Assembly (NCBI GenBank): GCA_900539505.1
Contig: UQCL01000016.1
Span: 1 to 34,101, forward strand
Reading direction: 5' to 3'
DNA length: 34,101 nt
DNA from: an uncultured Campylobacter sp.
Lineage (GTDB): Bacteria > Campylobacterota > Campylobacteria > Campylobacterales > Campylobacteraceae
Shown: positions 24,315 through 32,062 of the stretch, piece by piece
Layout: each line of letters opens with the position of its first letter
Numbering within the stretch: the stretch's first letter is position 1
Program-made: the position numbers and the translations under genes
The notes under the pieces: model-generated
Seen by the model: the letters and a program-made list of their open reading frames with translations, nothing else
Told to the model about the DNA's origin: nothing
Database searches by the model: none

Positions 24315-26390
24315 TTATAAATTATTATTTAGAATTCTTTGAGCCTCTTTGATATACTCTTTAGCGGCCTCTAGCCTTTGCTTAGTATATTTAAAGCCAT
24401 GCATACCCCATGAGCCATCTTTTTCGATAAGATCGACGGTGTCTTGAGCTTTTTCTATTAGCTCGTAAACGCGAGTTTTATCGCTGGAGTTAAGCTTTTT
24501 AGTCTCAAGGATAGAGTAAATTCCTTGAATACCGATCTTAACTTGCGAGAAATCGCTCTTAATTGGAGTTTGCCAGCCCATAACCTCATCGTAAACCTGC
24601 TTTTGGTTCTTGAAGTGAAGCGTCTCTTTTAGCTCGGAAACGACAGGGCTGTGGCAGCCTTTGGTATCTTGCATATCTTTATCTGCCCACGAGGTTCGTG
24701 CGCACGACCACATAAGATCGACGAAATTTCGTCCGTCTTTATTTCTTTGGAAGTGCCAATCTTTCGCATCTCTTGGACCTTTGGCGGCATCGCCTGCGAC
24801 TAGAGATTTTCTAGCAGGATCGATGTCGATCTTCCAGATGTGCGATCTTCTTTGAGTATCAAATCCCGCGTTGTCTTGGAACTGAATAGCGTAGAAGTTC
24901 TCGCAGCTCATCATAAACGGCATGTGGCAAGATGCGCAGGTGTTGTCTTTATGCGTATCGGCTCTTGCAGCGATGTAGGCTTGCTCTTGGTGGCAATCCT
25001 TGCACTCTTTTGTGATCTTAGGCTTTGTATAAAACGCGCTTAAATAGCCCTGCTCGGAGTTATAATTTACGCCCTTTACGGTTTTATCGCCAACTACCGG
25101 TCCGGTATTATCGTGCGGATCGTGGCAGGTTACGCAGCGCATACCCTTCTCGTAGTGAGCGGTAAAGTAGGACTGAGAGCCTTCAGAGCCACAGCCTGGA
25201 CCCATAGATTTAAATTTAGAGCTAAGAGATAAATCAGGGTTTCCGTTGTTTAGCGGATTAGCACGAGCTAAATCAGGGCTATAGTTAAATCTTTGGTGGC
25301 AGCGTTCGCAGTTTGAGGTTCTAAAATTTGTAGCGCCGTCAAGGTGACCGCCCGCTCCATGGCACTCTTCACAGGTGATACCTTTGGAGATAGTGTGCTT
25401 TTGAAGCTCTTTTGCGTTACCCAAAGCAGCATAGAATTCTTTTTTAGTTTTAAAATCGAATTTGAATGGGTGGCAGACTTCGCAATACGAGCTGTTTGCT
25501 TGGAAAAACATCGATTTTTTATATTTCGCAGCATACGACGCAAGACCTCTTACGTAACCGCCGTTATCGCCGTATTCCTCAAGCGTGCCTGGGAATTCCG
25601 GAACGATCTTTTTAATCTTTTTGACCGTCTCATCGTCTAAATTTAACGCCCAAGTCCTTTGGAATTGGTTACCGCCGGCTACGATCTGACCGGTGCCGTC
25701 TCGTAGCAAGCCGCCCTCTACGTGATAGGTTCCGCGTAGCAGCCACGCATCTACGTAGCCGAATTTAGTCCTTAAGTGTCCTACGGTAGCGTAGATCACG
25801 TCGGGAGTGATACCTTTTGGAAGGATCGACGCGGTGTCGGGGCTAAATACCGGCTCGGTTAGGTTGTTATTGACCTCCGGGTGCTCGCCAGGGAAGCGGA
25901 TAGTAGTGGCGTGGCGCGATCTGCTCCATGTCTCATACTGTGCAGGGTGGCACTCGCCGCATTTTTCAGGACCTATGAATTTATTCGGAAATTGCAAAGA
26001 AGAGCCCGCAGGGATTCTATACATCATAGAGCTATAGCCCTTGCCGTCATCTCTTTTACTCGCCTTTGAAAAGTCAAATCCATGCCCTTCCGCAAGCCAC
26101 TCCAAACCTCGGTCGTGTACATCCATCTTACCGACCGTCTTACCGCCGTATTTGGTAAAAATCGGGTGATTTTTAAATAGCCAGTCATACATCTCTCGCT
26201 CTTCTACGACGTAGTCCTGCAAGGATATGACGCCTCTGCTTTGCAACGTGCCCTTAGGATTTGCGATGACGTCGCGCGATTTTTGCGACATTTCCATCTC
26301 ATGCCCCATGCCTTCATCAGCACAGGCTCCTGCGGCAAAAATGCTAATACAGGCTAGCGCGCCTAGTAGCATCTTATTCCATTTTTTCAT
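24315..26390 (-). CDS. mccA: MccA, octahaem-copper sulfite reductase
   Basis: MccA reduces sulfite to sulfide in the periplasm with six electrons, using a haem c-copper active site. The 691-residue product begins at ATG 26390 (GGAGGAG just upstream; an ATG seven codons earlier lacks a site) with a Sec signal of about 23 residues. Haem sites in order are CGECH, CEVCH, CEECH, CERCH, CVTCH, CKDCH, CASCH and the diagnostic CX15CH (Cys563, Cys579, His580), the active-site haem motif unique to this family. Two further cysteines, in GPGCGSEG and in MMSCENFY, are the likely Cu(I) ligands. Downstream come folding, electron supply, haem attachment and copper genes. Upstream is its two-component system. 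Confidence 0.96.
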   Translation of the reverse strand: MKKWNKMLLGALACISIFAAGACADEGMGHEMEMSQKSRDVIANPKGTLQSRGVISLQDYVVEEREMYDWLFKNHPIFTKYGGKTVGKMDVHDRGLEWLAEGHGFDFSKASKRDDGKGYSSMMYRIPAGSSLQFPNKFIGPEKCGECHPAQYETWSRSRHATTIRFPGEHPEVNNNLTEPVFSPDTASILPKGITPDVIYATVGHLRTKFGYVDAWLLRGTYHVEGGLLRDGTGQIVAGGNQFQRTWALNLDDETVKKIKKIVPEFPGTLEEYGDNGGYVRGLASYAAKYKKSMFFQANSSYCEVCHPFKFDFKTKKEFYAALGNAKELQKHTISKGITCEECHGAGGHLDGATNFRTSNCERCHQRFNYSPDLARANPLNNGNPDLSLSSKFKSMGPGCGSEGSQSYFTAHYEKGMRCVTCHDPHDNTGPVVGDKTVKGVNYNSEQGYLSAFYTKPKITKECKDCHQEQAYIAARADTHKDNTCASCHMPFMMSCENFYAIQFQDNAGFDTQRRSHIWKIDIDPARKSLVAGDAAKGPRDAKDWHFQRNKDGRNFVDLMWSCARTSWADKDMQDTKGCHSPVVSELKETLHFKNQKQVYDEVMGWQTPIKSDFSQVKIGIQGIYSILETKKLNSSDKTRVYELIEKAQDTVDLIEKDGSWGMHGFKYTKQRLEAAKEYIKEAQRILNNNL

Positions 26391-26442
26391 GGCTCCTCCT
26401 TTGAAAATCAAAATTTTAAATTAGCAAAGTTCTACGCTCAAA

Positions 26443-26472
26443 ATAATATCAACAAAAAAGGGTGAAAAAGGG
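26443..26472 (-). promoter_or_regulatory. candidate mccA promoter with MccR direct repeat
   Basis: On the minus strand CCCTTTTT occurs twice, at 26472-26465 and 26462-26455, exactly 10 bases apart, the spacing OmpR-family regulators usually bind. TATTAT at 26448-26443 would serve as the -10, and at a 17-base spacing the -35 position (about 26471-26466) falls on the upstream repeat, as expected for an activator replacing a poor -35. It lies in the 105-base gap between mccS and mccA. The geometry is seen directly; the binding is inferred. Confidence 0.5.
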
Positions 26473-26495
26473 AGAAAATTTAATAAAGTATAAAT

Positions 26496-27932
26496 TTAAC
26501 GAAAAGTGATCGTAAATATCGCGCCTTCGTCGGAATTTGCAGCGCTTATGCTCCCTCCATTTTTTTCGATTATCATCTTGCTCATATATAGTCCGAGCCC
26601 GCTGCCCTGCTGTTTTGTCGTAAAGTGCGGCTCAAAAATTTTATCTAACTGCGCTTCGTCGATGCGGCTTGCGTTATTTTCGATCGTGATTACTCGCTCG
26701 CCCTGCTTTAAAAATGAGTGAATTTTAATCTCGCGCCATTTAAGCGGCACGTCCAAAAATGCCTCCTTTGCGTTGTTTATGATGTTTATTAGCACCTGAA
26801 TTAGCTCGTTTACGTTGCCGTAAAGCGTAAAATTTTCCTCTATCCGCACGCTTATGTCAATGACGTGTTTTTTAAGCGAGGCGTTTAAAATTTTACGCGC
26901 CTGCTCGATCGCTTCGCTGGCGCTAAATTCTTTCTTCGACATATTTGGATTGAAGAAATTTTTAAAATCCTCGATCGTATCGCTCATAAATTTCACCTGC
27001 TCGCCCGCGTCCCTAATTCCGCCTTCGAGCCTCTCTTTTGAGAGCTTGCCCCGCTCGTTGTAAAGCTCTAAATTTATGAGCGTGGAGCTAATCTGAGATA
27101 GCGGCTGGCGCCACTGGTGCGAGATATTGCCGATCATCTCGCCCATGAGCGCGAGGCGGCTTTGATTTATCAGTAAAAGCTGAGTCTGCATCTTTAAAGT
27201 CGCGTTTTTTTTGTGAATTTTATAGATACAAAATATACAGATCAAAAATACCACAAGCAAGCTTAGACCGCTAACGACGAACTCTTTAGTGTGGTAGAGC
27301 AGAATGCTTTTTATCGGAATTTTAAAGCTTATCATCGCAATCGTATCACCTAGGCCACCTTTGAAATTTCCCACATCTCCGTAGAGCTCTTGCATCTTTT
27401 TAGGCGCTGCGTTGATGCTGTGGCACTCAGTGCACGAAGGCTGAGAGTTTGTTATCGGCAAGCTCAAAAGATACGAGGCGCCCTCTTTATCGTAGACGAT
27501 CTTGGAGTATTCTTTATATCTGTTTTCTTTAAAGCCCTCTAAAATTTCATTCTCAAACTCACTTCCCTCGTGCTCGGGATTGAGCGGATCGGTAGCGACG
27601 AGCTTGTAGTCGTAGTTAATGTGATTTTTGGCGAGCTGAATTTTATAAATTTCGCGCGTTATGTAGGTCGAGGACATCAGCCTCGGATCGAAGAAATCCT
27701 CGCTTAGAAGCTTTTTTTCTTTAAGCTCGTTTATTAGCGGGCGCTGCACGGTCGAGACGTAATCGCGCACCGCATTCATCGTATCTAGGATATAAAACGC
27801 CTCGCGCCTCGTGTCCTTTAGCGCAAGCTCGCGGTAGAAGTTAAAAACCAAAGCCGTAATTACGATATATAGCAGCACGAAAAGCGCTACGATAAATTTA
27901 AATTTATACTTCAAAGAGATACCCCACCGCAT
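26496..27932 (-). CDS. mccS: MccS, sensor histidine kinase with periplasmic haem c motif
   Basis: The 478-residue kinase has a membrane segment at about 12-31, a periplasmic Tll0287-like (DUF3365-type) domain with a CTECH haem c site at 167-171, a second membrane segment at about 218-237, and a cytoplasmic kinase core. His272 in GNISHQWRQPL is the phosphorylation site, followed by NELIQVLINIINNAKEAF (N box) and KQQGSGLGLYMSK (G box). A haem c-bearing sensor would let it read redox state or bind sulfite. The ATG at 27932 lies inside the end of the regulator gene but lacks a site; a TTG at 27914 with GGTGGGG ahead, giving a start LKYKFKF, is a good alternative. Confidence 0.9.
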   Translation of the reverse strand: MRWGISLKYKFKFIVALFVLLYIVITALVFNFYRELALKDTRREAFYILDTMNAVRDYVSTVQRPLINELKEKKLLSEDFFDPRLMSSTYITREIYKIQLAKNHINYDYKLVATDPLNPEHEGSEFENEILEGFKENRYKEYSKIVYDKEGASYLLSLPITNSQPSCTECHSINAAPKKMQELYGDVGNFKGGLGDTIAMISFKIPIKSILLYHTKEFVVSGLSLLVVFLICIFCIYKIHKKNATLKMQTQLLLINQSRLALMGEMIGNISHQWRQPLSQISSTLINLELYNERGKLSKERLEGGIRDAGEQVKFMSDTIEDFKNFFNPNMSKKEFSASEAIEQARKILNASLKKHVIDISVRIEENFTLYGNVNELIQVLINIINNAKEAFLDVPLKWREIKIHSFLKQGERVITIENNASRIDEAQLDKIFEPHFTTKQQGSGLGLYMSKMIIEKNGGSISAANSDEGAIFTITFR

Positions 27933-28593
27933 ATAAATTTTTGATCACGTCCTTGCCGATCTTGCGGCGTAGCTCTTTGACGATCGCCTTGATCGCCTCC
28001 TTGCTGGGCTGCTCGAACTCCCACATATAGTCGAATAGCTGCTCGTAGGTTACGGTTTGGTTTTTGCGCGCTAAGAAGTACTCCAAAAGCTTGCTCTCGC
28101 TTTTGGAAAGATGACAGGCGCTGTCTTTGACGTAGATGATCTTTTTGGCAAAATCATACTTCAGCTCATCGTTTATGCTAAATATCGGCGCATGGTTTAT
28201 CAGCTCCGCAGCGACGTCTTGCAGCGCCTTTATAAATGCGTTTTTGTCGTACGGCTTAGGCAGATACCTAGTGATCTTAAGCTCCACCGCCCGCCATAGA
28301 TACTCCTGCTCGGTGTGGCTCGAAAGTATCACGATCGGCACTGAGATGCCGGCAGCCCGGATCTTTTTAACGACCTCAAGCCCGTCCATATGCGGCACGC
28401 CGATATCAAAAACCAGCGCGTCGTACGAGCCGCTCATCGCCTCATCAAGCGCCTCCAGCCCGTCCTTAACCCCCACTACTTCGCCGAAAAACAGCTGTAG
28501 CGATTCGATTATATTTTTTAAAATCCCGGGCTCATCCTCTAGACAAAGAACCCTTTTATTGGACAAAACGTCCAATAATTCGTAATCTTGCAT
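27904..28593 (-). CDS. mccR: MccR, OmpR-family response regulator
   Basis: The 229-residue regulator has a receiver domain (about 12-125) with acidic E19/D20, phospho-acceptor Asp63 in VFDIGVPHMDG, Ser91/Ser92 and Lys113 in LPKPYD, and a C-terminal winged helix (about 140-228) with LSKSESKLLEYFLARKN and AIVKELRRKIG as in OmpR/PhoB proteins. The gene overlaps mccS by 29 bases, so the pair is co-expressed. Its position just upstream of mccA on the same strand, as in Wolinella where MccR is needed for mcc expression, makes the mcc operon the probable target. Confidence 0.93.
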   Translation of the reverse strand: MQDYELLDVLSNKRVLCLEDEPGILKNIIESLQLFFGEVVGVKDGLEALDEAMSGSYDALVFDIGVPHMDGLEVVKKIRAAGISVPIVILSSHTEQEYLWRAVELKITRYLPKPYDKNAFIKALQDVAAELINHAPIFSINDELKYDFAKKIIYVKDSACHLSKSESKLLEYFLARKNQTVTYEQLFDYMWEFEQPSKEAIKAIVKELRRKIGKDVIKNLYAVGYLFEV

Positions 28594-28983
28594 ACTCTAT
28601 CCACCTCCAAGCTTAGCGCATTTCATTCTTAATCGTCTCTTAAAATATAACTCGCTTAAATTATATAAATTTAGCATTAAACTAACGTTAAAAAATATAC
28701 CAAAGCGGTTGCACGCCAATTTAGACCTCAAACCGCATATGTGCGAGCTTTGCGCCTGCATAAGTTGGATAAAAATATCACAAGAACATAAAAGGCGGGG
28801 CGATAAGCTTGATATTAAATTTTACCGCCTCGCAGGCAGCAGATGAAAGGCGGTAAAATTTTATTTTAGAAGTGCTTGCATATGCATTTTGTAGACGAAA
28901 GGCAATTAAAACATAAAATCTATCAGCTCCGCAGCTCGGCGGGATAGAATTTTAAAATTTAGCCCAAGCCGGGCATGCTAAAG
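28594..28983. other. spacer upstream of mccRS with a strong inverted repeat
   Basis: The 390-base gap holds a perfect 14-base inverted repeat, AAATTTTACCGCCT at 28817-28830 and AGGCGGTAAAATTT at 28848-28861, with a 17-base loop. It most likely ends transcription of the membrane protein gene at 28984 in a bidirectional way. The part near 28600-28700 is AT-rich and presumably contains the mccR promoter; I cannot single out elements. No gene seen. Confidence 0.6.
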
Positions 28984-29589
28984 TTAATGTGAATGCTTCA
29001 TCTTTGAGTGATCCATGCCGCCGTGATCCATGTTCTCCATCAAGCCATGATTCATATGCGAATGACCCATCCCCTCCATCGAACCCATATCGTGGCTCAT
29101 CCCGCTCATCGAGCCATGATCCATCATAGAATGATCCATGCCGCTCATACCTGGATCGGTCATTCCAAAAATCATCGCGACGTGTCCTAGCACCAAAAAT
29201 ACAATCAGCGCCAAGAAATGAAATTTAAGCCTAGCTCTAAATTCCGCTCCTTTTGCGATAACTCCGAGCTCCAAAAGTAGCAGCACCAGCGCAGGCAGCG
29301 CCGCCGCTACGTATGCCGCCAAAGCTAAGGTGTCCGCAGCGCCACGCAAATGAATAGCGGGCAAAATTTTAACCGCTACGTAAATGATTAATATCGTAAA
29401 ATAAGCGCCGAGAATGATGCTAAGGCATTTATTGATTTTTAGCGACAAAGAGCCCTTCTGCGCGTGGTACAAGCTAAAAAATTCGCTCGCTACTATCGCT
29501 TCTGCTAAGCCCATCGGCACCGCCATAAATAAAATCAAATTCCACGGCTGATTTGCCATCAAAAGTTCCATGTAATTCGTCATTGCCAT
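28984..29589 (-). CDS. membrane protein with His/Met-rich C-terminal tail (DUF6803-like)
   Basis: The 201-residue product has four hydrophobic segments (about 16-36, 50-75, 83-108, 122-142) followed by a ~58-residue tail made almost only of Met, His, Gly, Ser and Asp, about ten His and some sixteen Met, in patterns such as GMDHS and DHGSM. Met/His clusters of this type bind Cu(I)/Cu(II) on the periplasmic side of other copper proteins. AAGGAG stands five bases before ATG 29589. The gene lies beside the mcc locus and is divergent from a Cys-rich lipoprotein. I match it only loosely to the DUF6803 family, from memory. Copper handling is inferred. Confidence 0.75.
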   Translation of the reverse strand: MAMTNYMELLMANQPWNLILFMAVPMGLAEAIVASEFFSLYHAQKGSLSLKINKCLSIILGAYFTILIIYVAVKILPAIHLRGAADTLALAAYVAAALPALVLLLLELGVIAKGAEFRARLKFHFLALIVFLVLGHVAMIFGMTDPGMSGMDHSMMDHGSMSGMSHDMGSMEGMGHSHMNHGLMENMDHGGMDHSKMKHSH

Positions 29590-29902
29590 GTTTTCTCCTT
29601 ATTTTGGTTTAAAGGACGCAATTCTAGCGGCTTTCGGTAAAAAATTTTAAAACAATAGATAAGATTAAGTGCGCCTTTAATCTTATCTTTCTGCAAAATG
29701 ATTTGAGCTGCGTCTTAAAACTCGCTCACAAATATTAAATTTTAATCTCGCCTCGCACGCCGCCTCTTCGTATCTAACGCGAAATTTAGAAAATTTATAT
29801 TTGCAGATGCAGCTGCATTAAATTTAGCCAAAACGCTTTAAATTCCGTAAAATTTCAGTTTTGTAAAGATAAAATTACGACATTTTTTAAAAAGGATTTA
29901 AA
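29590..29902. other. divergent promoter region
   Basis: The 313-base gap separates the His/Met-tail gene (minus) from the lipoprotein gene (plus), so it must hold both promoters. TAAAGATAAAAT at about 29863-29874 is a possible -10 for the plus gene and AAAGGAT lies just before its ATG. AAATTT tracts fill the rest. No coding frame or RNA gene is visible. Confidence 0.45.
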
Positions 29903-30121
29903 ATGAAAAACACCCTCTTGTTCGCCTGCGCGGCATTATTTATATGCGCTTGCTCCGCTCCAGAGCATCCAAAGCCAGGCGTTTCGCATTGCAGCGAGCC
30001 CAAAATGGACGAGGCGTCACATCAGATGATTCAAATTTGCGGCGAAAGCGAGGATCCGCAAATCGAAAATATGCAGTGCAACGAAAATGGACTTTGCTTC
30101 GGCACCGCAAAAATCAGATAG
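29903..30121 (+). CDS. small Cys-rich lipoprotein
   Basis: The 72-residue protein has a lipoprotein signal: hydrophobic stretch LLFACAALFICAC followed by SAPEHP, with cleavage most likely before the Cys of ICAC. The mature part is about 55 residues with several cysteines (SHCSEP, QICGES, MQCNENGLCFG), which could form disulfides or bind metal. AAAAAGGATTTAAA precedes ATG 29903. No family recognised. It faces the His/Met-rich membrane protein across a shared promoter region, which hints at a common metal- or redox-related role without showing it. Confidence 0.7.
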   Translation: MKNTLLFACAALFICACSAPEHPKPGVSHCSEPKMDEASHQMIQICGESEDPQIENMQCNENGLCFGTAKIR

Positions 30122-31365
30122 CCGAAGCGTCTTGCGGGTGCCAGCGCTAAATTTAACTATTTTAAAGCCGAAACCGAACGCCCGCAAGCGGTCTAGGCCA
30201 CGCTTTAAAATTTAGCCAGCGATTTAAATTTAGCTCCGCTTCACGCGCTGATGCATTTTATCTATCTTATTTTTAGCTGCGTCCGCCGATTGATCGAGCT
30301 GCTCTTGGCGCAATAAAATTTTAAAATTTCATCGCCAAGCACGGCGCATAATTAGGATTTAAAAGTAAGCGCGGCTCAAATTTTATAAGTTTAAAATTTT
30401 AAAGCGGCATGCAATTTGAAATTTTACGCTTCTTGAATGCTAGCTGTGCAAAATTTCGCGCAAGCTCAAAATCCGCGCCAGGCAATTTTGTGCCGCTGCA
30501 AAATTTCTAGATCGCAACTCCGCTCAGTAGAATTTTTGGCGGTGCAGATGGAGGCGCAAAATCTGCGCCGTGTAATCCCACGCGGATCGCATCATACAAA
30601 TTTCTATGTCGTGCGCCAAGGCTCATAGCCCAATCTCGCTACAAGATCGCTTACGAAATGGCGTAGCATCCTTAGCCGCATAGCGCAACGCAGCCTTACT
30701 CGCTGCGTAGTCGAGATCCATAGCTGTAGTGCAAAATGGCGCAAAATTCTTTGCCGTGCGGTAGGAGTTCTCAGAGCAAAAAAAGGCGCGGTATCCTCTA
30801 CCGACGGTGCAAGTTTACAATCTAGCTCACGCCTTAGAATTCTGTCTCAAACTCATTACTTAAAATTTCGTCTCAAAAAAATCGCGTATGAGAAATTCCG
30901 CCTTATCTTTACGGCTTAAAATTTCGTACGGATCGCACCGAGCGAAATCCAGTCACTGCGCGACGCAAGCTTAAAATTTCAGCGTCGTGCTCGCTGCATA
31001 TTAAATTCTGCTTCACTATGACGACTTAAATTCTATCACAAGCCCGCAGATTTAAAATTTTACTTCAAACGACGCCATGAAATTTTTACCCTCCTAGGTA
31101 GATACCTCTCGGTGCCTGCGCCGCTCGCACTTAGCGGCGACGCTATATCTTTGCCGATAGCAATTCTCGCACAGGGCGCCTGCCACAGCGCATAGAAAAT
31201 AAAGCGCGCCGCCTGCTCGATCGCCGCCTCTAAAAATTTTAAGCGACCGCAAAATTTTAAAATTTGAAAGTAGCCTGTGATTAAGCCGATTTTTATAAAT
31301 TTGGATTTGCTTTGTAGCAGCGCAATCTGGTGAGCAAGGCGCAACTATAAGTTACGCAGCTAGCT
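30122..31365. other. 1.2-kb repeat-rich stretch without convincing genes
   Basis: The stretch is built of AAAATTT/AAATTTC tracts alternating with GC-rich blocks such as GCGCAAGC and GCGCC, with several degenerate copies of CAAAATTTCGC and CTTAAAATTTCG spaced irregularly (for example around 30420-30560 and 30860-31060). The longest frames (30437-30628 plus; 31060-31344 minus, TTG start) have no ribosome binding site and read as repeat translation. It may be decayed genes overrun by the interspersed repeat. Confidence 0.55.
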
Positions 31366-31782
31366 TTACGTCAGCTGCTTAAACATTTCGATCTGTTCCT
31401 TCGTAAGCTCAATCAAATCATCGTTTGCGTATTTAAGCGATGTCTCCAGACTTGCGATGAGCTCCTTACGGACGAAGCTCACGCTAAAAAGCGTCGCCCA
31501 AAATCGCGCTCCGCTGCCCGTGCTCGGATCTTCCAAGACCGCTCTAATCGCAGCTACCGCAGCAGCATCGTCCGCTGCACCTAGCACCTCGTCCACGAGT
31601 GGATATTCACCTGCGCCGTCGCCCTCGTTTAGCGAGCGCAAAAGCGGCTCAAGCGCCTCGTCGCAGGGATTATCACGCAAAAACTCCCGTACCGCACGAA
31701 ACTCCGCCACGAGCTGATCCGAAAGCTGCGCAGGCATCGGCTGATGAAGTCTCAAAAAGTCTAATGCCGTTTGCTTGTCCAT
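31366..31782 (-). CDS. hypothetical acidic cytosolic protein
   Basis: The 138-residue protein has no signal or membrane segment, is acidic and Ala/Leu-rich and appears all-helical, with a disordered acidic middle (NEGDGAGEYPLVDE). AAAGGA six bases before ATG 31782 supports expression, as does normal codon use. I recognise no domain or motif. It stands alone between repeat DNA and the hao terminator. An immunity-like or regulatory adaptor role is conceivable but nothing in the sequence shows it. Confidence 0.65.
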   Translation of the reverse strand: MDKQTALDFLRLHQPMPAQLSDQLVAEFRAVREFLRDNPCDEALEPLLRSLNEGDGAGEYPLVDEVLGAADDAAAVAAIRAVLEDPSTGSGARFWATLFSVSFVRKELIASLETSLKYANDDLIELTKEQIEMFKQLT

Positions 31783-31982
31783 AAAATTCCTTTTAAATGA
31801 TATGCGCGATTGTAGCTAATTTTGGATTGCAAAGAGATAAATTTACTCTAATTTATCAGCTACTTCCGTCATAAATTATCAATAATCTTAAATAATTAGA
31901 TAGTGATTTTGTAGTGGCTTTTAGGGGCGATTTTCGATGGGCTTTGCGCGGATTACAAAATAAAATTCCAAAATTTTATCCA

Positions 31983-32014
31983 AATAAAAAAGCCCCCGCG
32001 GACTGCGGGGGCTT
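31983..32014 (-). terminator. intrinsic terminator of the hao operon
   Basis: AAGCCCCCGC (31990-31999) and GCGGGGGCTT (32005-32014) form a perfect 10-base stem with a 5-base loop. On the minus strand it is followed by TTTTTTATTTG, a classical T-run, 49 bases behind the haoA stop. It is the clearest terminator in the window. Confidence 0.93.
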
Positions 32015-32062
32015 ACAAGCTTGATCTGTTTGGTCTGGCAGAATTTAGCAGACCAAGAGGGA

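Noticed and set aside
24315..26390. Nitrite reductase (NrfA-like) or HAO identity for the large multihaem protein
   Set aside because: Eight haem motifs including CX15CH, and the mccB-C-D-haem lyase context, are specific to MccA; NrfA would have five haems and a CXXCK site.
29008..29190. His-rich 60-codon plus-strand frame
   Set aside because: It is the antisense of the His/Met tail of the membrane protein gene and has no start signal of its own.
30437..30628. 63-codon plus-strand frame in the repeat stretch
   Set aside because: The product is repeated CKI/SRS-like translation of CAAAATTTCG units without a ribosome binding site.
31060..31344. 94-codon minus-strand frame
   Set aside because: It needs a TTG start with no ribosome binding site and its sequence is translated repeat DNA; no recognisable domain.
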